Source: Sporomusaceae bacterium
GTDB lineage: Bacteria; Bacillota_C; Negativicutes; Sporomusales_B; UBA7701
NCBI GenBank assembly: GCA_022839045.1
Contig: JALHDI010000089.1
Location: 1-11,846 of the forward strand
DNA length: 11,846 nt
Direction of reading: 5' to 3'
A model generated the notes under the pieces. It ran no database searches, was not told the DNA's origin, and worked only from the letters and a program-made list of their open reading frames with translations. Made by a program: the position numbers and the translations under genes. Of this stretch, positions 6,127-11,846 are shown in pieces. Numbering within the stretch: the stretch's first letter is position 1; each line of letters opens with the position of its first letter.

Positions 6127-7542
6127 ATGGCAAGATATAACCCCATGACTCCGGCTATCATCGAGGAACTGAAGGCTATCATCGGCGATAAGGGGGTCGT
6201 CGTCGACCCCGACAAGCTCCACCCCTACAGCCACGACGAGGTGACCGAGGCCCGCTACCACCGCATGCCCGAGGTGGTGGTGTATCCGGAGACGGCCGAG
6301 CAGGTGGCGGCGGTGGTCAGGCTGGCCAACCGGGAACTGATCCCGGTGGTGCCGCGCGGCGCGGGCACGGGCCTGGCCTGCGGCGCGGTGCCGGTGTACG
6401 GCGGTATCGTGGTGGCGGTGGAGAGGATGAACAGGATTCTGAAGGTCGACGCCGCGGCGATGTATATGGAGGTGGAGGCCGGCGTGCGCACGGAGGACGT
6501 GCAGCGGGCGGCGGGCGAGGCCGGACTGTTTTACGCCGGCGACCCGTGCAGCGGCGACAGCTGCTTCATCGGCGGCAACGTGGCCACGAACGCCGGCGGC
6601 AACAAGGCGGTGAAGTACGGTACGACCCGCGACCAGGTGTACGCGGTCGAGGTGGTGACGCCGACCGGGGAGATCACGACCCTCGGCGGCCGGCTGAAGA
6701 AGAGCAGCACCGGCTATCCGCTGGAGCAGCTGGTGATGGGCGCGGAAGGGACGCTGGGCGTCATCACCAAGGTGACGCTCAAGCTGCTGCCGCTGCCCGA
6801 GCATGTGCTGGATCTGCTGCTGGTTTTCCCCGATATCGAGCTGGCCATCGGCGTTATTCCCAAGCTGGTCAAGGCCGGGGTTACCCCGACGTGCGTGGAG
6901 TTCATGGACAACGACGCGATCAGGAGCGTCGAGGCGTTCACGCGGGAGAAGCTGCCCCACGACGAGAACGGCAATTACCTCATCCTCCAGATAGAGGCCG
7001 ACAGCGAGGAGGACCTGGAGGAGAAGGCGGCGGCGGTGGACGAGGTGGGGATGGAGAATGGGGCGATCGCCGTGCTGGTGCCCGATTCGCAGAAGATCTG
7101 GAAGGCCCGCAAGTCGTTCGCCGAGGCGGTGCGGCACGAGACGCTGACCCACAGCAACGAGGATATCGTGGTGCCGGTCGATCTTATGCCGCAGGCGATC
7201 CGCGAACTCGACGCCATCTGCAAGCGGCACAGCGCGGTGGCCCGCACGGTCAGCCACGCCGGCGACGGCAACATCCACCTGTCGATCCTGCAGGGCGGCA
7301 TCCCCGACGAGTTTTGGTGCGAGAAGCTCAGCGAGATTCACCGCGATATTTACGAGTATGTGTATTCGCTCGGCGGCAAGCTGTCGGGCGAGCACGGGAT
7401 CGGCTACAAGCGCCGCCACCTGATGGAGGAGTACGCCGACCCGGTGGAGCTCGGGCTGATGAAGGCGGTGAAGCTGGCCTGGGACCCCAACCTGATTTTG
7501 AATCCCGGCAAGATTTTCGACGTGGAGCAGCCGCAGCAGTAG
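6127..7542 (+). CDS. glcD: FAD-binding oxidoreductase, GlcD / D-lactate dehydrogenase type
   Basis: The protein is 471 aa, the usual length for GlcD-type flavoproteins, which oxidise 2-hydroxy acids such as glycolate or D-lactate. The PCMH-type FAD domain occupies about 48-226: PRGAGTGLACGAVPVYGG (76-93), GDPCSGDSCFIGGNVATNAGG (138-158) and MGAEGTLGVIT (204-214). The C-terminal FAD-oxidase cap carries the active-site SHAGDGNIH (376-384), SGEHGIGYKRR (420-430) and NPGKIFD (459-465). There is no GlcE/GlcF, Fe-S subunit, EtfAB or permease beside it, so the electron acceptor and exact substrate are not shown; family members often use an ETF or a separate Fe-S subunit encoded elsewhere. ATG 6127 follows GAGGAGG (6111-6117) by 9 bp. 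It is a single-gene unit with its own promoter region, a Fur-like site and a strong terminator. Confidence 0.9.
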   Translation: MARYNPMTPAIIEELKAIIGDKGVVVDPDKLHPYSHDEVTEARYHRMPEVVVYPETAEQVAAVVRLANRELIPVVPRGAGTGLACGAVPVYGGIVVAVERMNRILKVDAAAMYMEVEAGVRTEDVQRAAGEAGLFYAGDPCSGDSCFIGGNVATNAGGNKAVKYGTTRDQVYAVEVVTPTGEITTLGGRLKKSSTGYPLEQLVMGAEGTLGVITKVTLKLLPLPEHVLDLLLVFPDIELAIGVIPKLVKAGVTPTCVEFMDNDAIRSVEAFTREKLPHDENGNYLILQIEADSEEDLEEKAAAVDEVGMENGAIAVLVPDSQKIWKARKSFAEAVRHETLTHSNEDIVVPVDLMPQAIRELDAICKRHSAVARTVSHAGDGNIHLSILQGGIPDEFWCEKLSEIHRDIYEYVYSLGGKLSGEHGIGYKRRHLMEEYADPVELGLMKAVKLAWDPNLILNPGKIFDVEQPQQ

Positions 7543-7559
7543 GATAAATACGGGTCATG

Positions 7560-7590
7560 CCCCCGGGCGCGCAAGCGCCCGGGGGTTTTT
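7560..7590 (+). terminator. Strong intrinsic terminator after the glcD-type gene
   Basis: An 11-bp perfect GC-rich stem (7560-7570 with 7575-7585) is capped by a GCAA tetraloop and followed by TTTTT (7586-7590). It starts 17 bp after the stop codon. Confidence 0.93.
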
Positions 7591-7652
7591 GCGCCGCCGA
7601 AGCAGGATTTCGCCGGCTGCGGGGCAAAACCAGACAGGGGAGGAATAACGAG

Positions 7653-8273
7653 ATGTTAATCGATTTTCACACCCATCCCCTCAACCACCGTTACTATTAC
7701 GACGGCCTACGTCCCGAGAAGCTGACGGCACGGGACAAGGCGGACATCCTCGGACTTTTAGCCCAGGGGGTGGAGCGGGGCCTGGACGCGATCGCCGTCA
7801 CCGACCACGACCTGGCGCTGTCCGGCCTGTGGGCGGCGGCCGAGGCGCGGCGCCTGGGGCTGCCGATCGCCGTCGTCGCCGGCTGCGAGTGCGAGCTCTA
7901 CCACAACGGGGAGTGGGTCCATATCCTGGCGCTCGGCCTGAAGGCGCCGCTGGAGTATACGCCTTATACGCCGGCCGCCGACCTTGCCGCCCGCATCCGG
8001 GACCAGGGGGCGGTGGCGGTGCTGGCCCATCCGATGGCCTACGGCCCGGCCGCGTATCACAGCCTGAAGACGGTGGTGGACGGGGTGGAGTTCCGTAACG
8101 GCGCCCAGGCGCGCCGGGGCGCGGCCGATTTCACCGCCGTGCTGGACGCCGACGGCTATCGGGGGCTGCGCCTGTGCGGCAGCGACTGCCACTGGCCGGA
8201 CAAGCCGGCGGAGGAGCAGTGGGCGGCAAGGACGGAGATGGAGGCGGAAGTTTTCTTTCGTTTGTTTGGATGA
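7653..8273 (+). CDS. PHP-domain metal-dependent phosphoesterase (TrpH/RNase AM-like)
   Basis: This 206-aa protein is built almost entirely of a PHP domain. Ligand motifs appear in order: DFHTH (D4, H6, H8), TDHD (D51, H52, D53), GCECEL (E79), WVHIL (H90), AHP (H126), EFRN (E146) and GSDCHW (D178, H180). This order matches small stand-alone PHP enzymes such as TrpH/RNase AM (5'-3' exonuclease on short RNA, or 3',5'-nucleotide phosphatase) more than histidinol phosphatases; it is unlike the HisJ-type protein earlier in the window. E. coli RNase AM is longer (about 290 aa), so this is a compact relative and the substrate is open. ATG 7653 follows GGGGAGG (7637-7643) by 9 bp. No clear promoter is visible in the 60 bp after the preceding terminator. 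The stop codon abuts the 121-bp dyad repeat. Confidence 0.85.
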   Translation: MLIDFHTHPLNHRYYYDGLRPEKLTARDKADILGLLAQGVERGLDAIAVTDHDLALSGLWAAAEARRLGLPIAVVAGCECELYHNGEWVHILALGLKAPLEYTPYTPAADLAARIRDQGAVAVLAHPMAYGPAAYHSLKTVVDGVEFRNGAQARRGAADFTAVLDADGYRGLRLCGSDCHWPDKPAEEQWAARTEMEAEVFFRLFG

Positions 8274-8394
8274 GGCCGTTCAGAAGCCCCCAGATGCAAG
8301 GCGCACCGGAAGAGCGCGCCGCGCCGCGTACTCGAAACGTACGCAAGCAAGCGCTCTGAGGAGCAACGCCGCAGATGGGGGCTTATCAACGGCC
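8274..8394. repeat. 121-bp imperfect dyad element (REP/MITE-like)
   Basis: The whole segment is a dyad centred on about 8334. Paired blocks are GGCCGTT (8274-8280) with AACGGCC (8388-8394), AAGCCCCC (8284-8291) with GGGGGCTT (8377-8384), TGC/GCA (8295-8297, 8371-8373), AGAGCGC (8311-8317) with GCGCTCT (8351-8357), and CGTAC (8327-8331) with GTACG (8339-8343). The left end is the first base after the TGA of the PHP gene. The right-hand 19 bp recur at 1625-1643. There is no coding potential of its own, no clear target-site duplication and no T-tract. Such long hairpins act as mobile non-autonomous repeats or as RNA 3' ends. Confidence 0.75.
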
Positions 8395-8406
8395 GACCAG
8401 GACGTT

Positions 8407-8435
8407 TTGACCCTGGCATCGTTATTTGGTACAAT
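8407..8435 (+). promoter_or_regulatory. Sigma-A-type promoter of purL
   Basis: TTGACC (8407-8412) and TACAAT (8430-8435) are separated by exactly 17 bp. The predicted start near 8442 leaves about 49 nt of AT-rich leader before ATG 8491, too short for a purine riboswitch. I see no PurBox pair I would defend. Confidence 0.75.
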
Positions 8436-8490
8436 ATAATAATTAACTTGTAATGCTTTAAAGTAATATATTTGGCGAGGAGCGGACAGC

Positions 8491-11400
8491 ATGGCGGAGC
8501 AGGTCAAACGCATATTTGTCGAGAAGCGGCCGGGGTTCGACGTCGAGGCCCGGAGCCTTCTGAACGAATTTAAGCACAACCTGGGCATCGGGGGCCTGGA
8601 GGCGGTGCGGGTCATCAACCGCTACGACGTGGCCGGGATCTCGGAGGAGGAGTACGACCGCTCGCGGCGGACGATTTTCGCCGAGCCGAACGCCGATTAC
8701 GTGTACGACGAGAAATTCCCGCTGGAGCGGTTCGACCGTGTGTTCGCGATGGAGTACCTGCCGGGGCAGTACGATCAGCGGGCCGATTCGGCCGCCCAGT
8801 GCGTGCAGCTGCTGACCCAGAAGGACCGGCCGGCGGTCGCCACCGCCAAGGTGATCGTGCTCAAGGGCGCCATCGACGACAACGATTTCGGCCGCATCAA
8901 GGCGTACTGCATCAACCCGGTGGAGTCGCGCGAGGCGTCGCTTTTAAAGCCGGCGACGCTCGACCTGCGGACCGAGACGCCGCCCGACGTGCCGGTGCTG
9001 GACGGTTTCACGGCGAAGGGTCCGGACGCGCTGGCGGCGCTCAGGGACGAGCTCGGCCTGGCGATGAGCGCCGAGGACCTGGCGTTCTGCCAGGCGTATT
9101 TCCGCGATACCGAGAAGCGCGACCCGACGCTGACCGAGCTGAGAGTGCTCGATACCTACTGGTCGGATCACTGCCGCCACACCACTTTTATGACGACCAT
9201 CGAGGAGGCCGCGATCGAGGAGGGGCGCTTCGCCGCGCCCGTCAAGGCGGCCTACCGCGATTATCTGGCGGCCCGCGAGGAGATTTACGGCGCGGCGAAG
9301 AAGCCGCTGTGCCTGATGGATATCGCCACGATCGCGATGAAGGAGGCCAAGCGGCAGGGGCTGCTCGAGGACCTTGAGGAGTCGGCGGAGATCAACGCCG
9401 CCAGCATCGTCGTGCCGGTGGAGCGGGGTGGCTGCACGGAAGAGTGGCTGGTGATGTTCAAGAACGAGACCCACAATCATCCCACCGAGATCGAGCCGTT
9501 CGGCGGGGCGGCGACCTGCCTGGGCGGCGCCATCCGCGACCCGCTTTCGGGCCGCTCCTACGTTTACCTGGCTCTCAGGGTGACGGGCAGCGGCGACCCC
9601 CGCGCGCCGATCGCCGCTACCCTGCCCGGCAAGCTGCCCCAGCGCAAGATCACCATCGCCGCCGCCACCGGCTACAGCTCGTACGGCAACCAGATCGGCC
9701 TCGCCACCGGCCAGGTGGCCGAGGTGTACGACGAGGGCTTCGTGGCCAAGCGGATGGAGATCGGCGCGGTTATCGGGGCGGCGCCGCGCGCGAACGTGGT
9801 CCGGCAGGAGCCGGCGCCCGGCGACGCGGTGCTGCTGGTGGGGGGGCGCACCGGCCGCGACGGCTGCGGCGGCGCGACCGGTTCGTCGAAGGAGCATACC
9901 GAGGAGTCGCTGTATAGCTGCGGGGCGGAGGTGCAGAAGGGCAACCCGCCGACCGAGCGCAAGATCCAGCGACTGTTCCGCCATCCGGCGGTCAGCCGGA
10001 TGATAAAGAGGTGCAACGATTTCGGGGCCGGCGGGGTGTCGGTGGCCATCGGCGAGTTGACCGACGGCCTGGCGATCAATCTCGACGCCGTACCCAAGAA
10101 GTACGAGGGCCTGGACGGCACCGAGCTGGCCATTTCCGAGTCCCAGGAGCGAATGGCGGTGGTGGTGGCGGCGGCCGACGCGGCGGCGTTCGAGGAGTAC
10201 GCCCGCACCGAGAACCTCGAGGTGACACAGGTGGCGACGGTGACCGGCGACCGGCGGCTGGTGATGCGCTGGCGCGGCAAAGCGATCGTCGATATCAGCC
10301 GCGATTTCCTGGATACGGGCGGCGTGCGTCAGGCGACGAGCGTGGTCGTCGCGGCACCGTCGCCGGAGGACGACTTTTTCGCCGCGACGCCGGCGGCGGT
10401 GAAGGGCGAGACGGATATTAAAGCGGCGTGGCTGGCCAACTTGGCCGATCTCAACGTCGCCAGCCAGAAGGGGCTGGTGGAGCGGTTCGACAGCAGCATC
10501 GGCGCGGCGACGGTGGTGATGCCGTTCGGCGGCGCCCGCCAGTCGACCCCGGCCGAGGGCGCGGTGGCCAAGCTGCCGGTGCTGGAGGGCGAGACGACGA
10601 CCGGCACGATTATGACGTACGGCTACAACCCGCAGATCGGCAAGTGGAGTCCCTTCCACGGCGCGCTGTACGCGGTGGTGGAGGCGGTGACCAAGCTGGT
10701 CGCCCTCGGCGGCGACTGGCGCAAGGCCCGGCTGACGCTGCAGGAGTATTTCGAGAAGCTGGGCAAGGACCCCGTCCGCTGGGGCAAGCCGTTCAGCGCG
10801 CTGCTGGGGGCGTACCGCGCCCAGAAGGAGCTGGGCGTGCCGGCGATCGGCGGCAAGGACAGCATGTCGGGCACCTTTATGGATATGAACGTGCCGCCGA
10901 CGCTGGTGGCGTTCGCGCTCTGCCCGGTGGACGTGCGGCGGACGGTCTCCCAGGAGTTCAAGCGGGCCGGCAGCAGGGTGGTCCTGATCGCCGCGCCGCG
11001 GGACGGGGACGGGCTGCCCGATTTCGCCGCCCTCAAGGGCAATTTCGCGAAAATCCACGAACTGATAACGGCCGGCAAGGTGCTGGCCTCCCATACGGTT
11101 AAGACGGGCGGCGTGGCCGCGGCGGTGAGCAAGATGGCGTTCGGCAACCACATCGGGTTCGCGTTCGCCGATAACATCGACGACGCGGCGCTGTTCGCCC
11201 CCGATTACGGCGCGGTGATCCTCGAGCTGCCGGGCGACACTGATCCGGCAACCGCGCTGGCCGGCGTGAGCTGGCGCGAGCTGGGACGCACCCAGGAGCG
11301 GCCGGTCATCGGCGTCGGCGGGGCGGCGGGCTGGCGCAGAGCCTTGGCGATGGCGGCTTTCAGCTCGTCAATGCCTTCCTCGCGGGAGCCGACGGTTTCG

Positions 11401-11646
11401 ACGATGGGTGCGCCAAAGTACTTTTCCAGCATCGGCAGGTTGAATTGGAGGCCATTGCGGCGGGCGTCGTCAGCCATGTTGAAGGTCAGGAGCATGGGGA
11501 TGCCCAGTTCTGCCAACTGGGTGGTCAGATACAGGTTGCGCTGCACATTGCCCGCATCAATGACGTTGACGATCAGGTCCAGCCGCGTAGACAGCAGCTC
11601 CTGGAAAACGATCTTCTCCTCAATGGAGGAGGCCGACAAGCTGTAG
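8491..11646 (+). CDS. purL: Phosphoribosylformylglycinamidine synthase PurL, broken at about codon 945
   Basis: This is the large, single-chain form of FGAM synthase, which converts FGAR, glutamine and ATP to FGAM in purine synthesis. Recognised parts are the N-terminal PurS-like domain (1-160), linker motif YWSDHCRHTTF (223-233), first AIRS-like unit with FKNETHNHPTEIEPFGG (323-339), GGRTGRDGCGGATGSS (451-466) and CNDFGAGGVSVAIGEL (508-523), and the second unit with YGYNPQIGKWSPFHGALYAVV (about 710-730) and IGGKDSMSGTF (786-796). Similarity ends near ELGRTQERPVIG, around 11310-11330. The C-terminal glutaminase domain (about 300 residues, Cys-His-Glu) is absent. The remaining 100 codons to the stop at 11646 are antisense feoB, not protein-like. 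ATG 8491 has GAGGAG 8 bp upstream. As drawn the enzyme could not use glutamine; an intact gene of about 1250 codons is expected in the real genome. Confidence 0.9.
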   Translation: MAEQVKRIFVEKRPGFDVEARSLLNEFKHNLGIGGLEAVRVINRYDVAGISEEEYDRSRRTIFAEPNADYVYDEKFPLERFDRVFAMEYLPGQYDQRADSAAQCVQLLTQKDRPAVATAKVIVLKGAIDDNDFGRIKAYCINPVESREASLLKPATLDLRTETPPDVPVLDGFTAKGPDALAALRDELGLAMSAEDLAFCQAYFRDTEKRDPTLTELRVLDTYWSDHCRHTTFMTTIEEAAIEEGRFAAPVKAAYRDYLAAREEIYGAAKKPLCLMDIATIAMKEAKRQGLLEDLEESAEINAASIVVPVERGGCTEEWLVMFKNETHNHPTEIEPFGGAATCLGGAIRDPLSGRSYVYLALRVTGSGDPRAPIAATLPGKLPQRKITIAAATGYSSYGNQIGLATGQVAEVYDEGFVAKRMEIGAVIGAAPRANVVRQEPAPGDAVLLVGGRTGRDGCGGATGSSKEHTEESLYSCGAEVQKGNPPTERKIQRLFRHPAVSRMIKRCNDFGAGGVSVAIGELTDGLAINLDAVPKKYEGLDGTELAISESQERMAVVVAAADAAAFEEYARTENLEVTQVATVTGDRRLVMRWRGKAIVDISRDFLDTGGVRQATSVVVAAPSPEDDFFAATPAAVKGETDIKAAWLANLADLNVASQKGLVERFDSSIGAATVVMPFGGARQSTPAEGAVAKLPVLEGETTTGTIMTYGYNPQIGKWSPFHGALYAVVEAVTKLVALGGDWRKARLTLQEYFEKLGKDPVRWGKPFSALLGAYRAQKELGVPAIGGKDSMSGTFMDMNVPPTLVAFALCPVDVRRTVSQEFKRAGSRVVLIAAPRDGDGLPDFAALKGNFAKIHELITAGKVLASHTVKTGGVAAAVSKMAFGNHIGFAFADNIDDAALFAPDYGAVILELPGDTDPATALAGVSWRELGRTQERPVIGVGGAAGWRRALAMAAFSSSMPSSREPTVSTMGAPKYFSSIGRLNWRPLRRASSAMLKVRSMGMPSSANWVVRYRLRCTLPASMTLTIRSSRVDSSSWKTIFSSMEEADKL

Positions 11647-11834
11647 ATGCCGGGCAGGTCAACCAGCTCGATGTTCAGGCCGTCAAGGCGGCAGACGCCG
11701 GATTTGCGCTCGACAGTGACGCCAGGGTAGTTGCCGACGTGCTGGCGAGTGCCGGTCAAGGCATTGAAAATAGTGGTCTTCCCGCTATTTGGATTGCCGG
11801 CCAGGGCAACGCGATAGGAGGTCATGGTCGTCAT
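11205..11834 (-). pseudogene. feoB: FeoB ferrous iron transporter, 5' GTPase fragment
   Basis: Residues 1 to about 170 are the N-terminal G domain of FeoB, the GTP-dependent Fe(II) importer of the cytoplasmic membrane. G1 is GNPNSGKTT (13-21), G2 lies in YPGVTVE (37-43), G3 is DLPG (59-62), G4 is NMAD (119-122) and the G5 region is SREEG (150-154). Similarity stops near KALRQP (about 11330); the rest of the open frame to 11205 is antisense purL. Full FeoB proteins are roughly 600-800 aa, so the entire membrane domain is missing. The start at ATG 11834 has a weak AAGG about 6 bp upstream; ATG 11825 is an alternative. A feoA gene would be expected just beyond the right edge but cannot be seen. 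Two sampled 60-bp lines are 55% and 62% G+C, against 78% for one purL line, but the kinase gene is also near 62%, so composition alone is not decisive. Confidence 0.85.
11300..11345. other. purL/feoB junction (misjoin or rearrangement)
   Basis: To the left, the + strand encodes conserved PurL sequence. To the right, the - strand encodes conserved FeoB sequence. Both genes are cut mid-protein, and neither has a stop or intergenic space. The break lies within GC-rich DNA (about 11310-11335, rich in GGCGG), so the exact base cannot be fixed by eye. No IS, target duplication or long repeat is seen at the join. Confidence 0.8.
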
Positions 11835-11846
11835 CGGCTGCCTTGG

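Noticed and set aside
6120..6140. Six-codon upstream frame (ATG 6120 to TAA 6140) overlapping the glcD start
   Set aside because: Its ATG is only 2 bp from the GGAGG, too close for good initiation; ATG 6127 is well placed.
6034..7419. 461-codon minus-strand open frame opposite the glcD-type gene
   Set aside because: Low-complexity His/Arg/Leu composition mirroring the sense codons; the sense strand has all GlcD motifs.
8395..8490. Purine riboswitch or PurBox in the purL leader
   Set aside because: The leader from the predicted start is only about 49 nt and AT-rich, with no three-way-junction potential that I can see.
8944..11151. 735-codon minus-strand open frame opposite purL
   Set aside because: Arg/His/Leu-rich shadow of PurL with no recognisable domain and no ribosome binding site; the + strand is unmistakably PurL.
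11335..11646. Extra C-terminal 100 residues of the PurL reading frame as a new domain
   Set aside because: They are the antisense of a clear FeoB GTPase domain; the residue pattern is Ser/Arg/Met-rich and not protein-like.

Overview
The window looks like a GC-rich, low-accessory stretch of a spore-forming Firmicute, most plausibly of the Negativicutes (Sporomusaceae-like). The evidence is indirect: strong GGAGG-type ribosome binding sites before almost every gene, sigma-A-like promoters, a membrane PAS histidine kinase whose H-box (HEIRNPLTTVRGYLQ) resembles the sporulation kinases, a large single-chain PurL, and a GlcD-type flavoprotein of the kind common in lactate or glycolate users. No taxonomic marker such as rRNA is present, so this is inference.

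Layout. 1-1565 (+): 3' part of an EamA/DMT transporter, followed 15 bp later by a HisJ/HisK-type PHP phosphatase, probably one transcript ending in a perfect-palindrome terminator. 1644-1997 (-): small DUF4870 membrane protein. It is divergent from a nitroreductase-family gene (2198-2767, +) across a nearly symmetric candidate bidirectional promoter. 2796-3977 (-): a fusion of a FeeM/LuxI-like GNAT acyltransferase with a C-terminal cyclic-nucleotide-binding-like domain, with its own very good promoter. 4240-5898 (-): an orphan sensor histidine kinase with its own terminator. 5899-6126: divergent regulatory region holding a 12-bp perfect inverted repeat and a Fur-box-like 7-1-7 motif. 6127-7542 (+): GlcD-type FAD oxidoreductase with a strong terminator. 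7653-8273 (+): a second PHP protein of the TrpH/RNase AM-like type. 8274-8394: a 121-bp dyad repeat that begins at the base after that gene's stop codon. 8491 onward (+): purL, broken near 11325 where the sequence switches abruptly to an antisense 5' fragment of feoB running off the right edge.

Most genes are housekeeping or metabolic and stand alone as single transcription units rather than forming one pathway. The points most worth attention are: the acyltransferase/CNB fusion next to a sporulation-type kinase; the dispersed repeat, whose end appears twice, each time flush against a stop codon; the Fur-like site over the glcD promoter; and the purL/feoB junction, which is either a real rearrangement or, more likely, an assembly misjoin near the contig end. 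I see no rRNA, tRNA, CRISPR array, transposase or prophage gene. No gene-free stretch exceeds about 260 bp.
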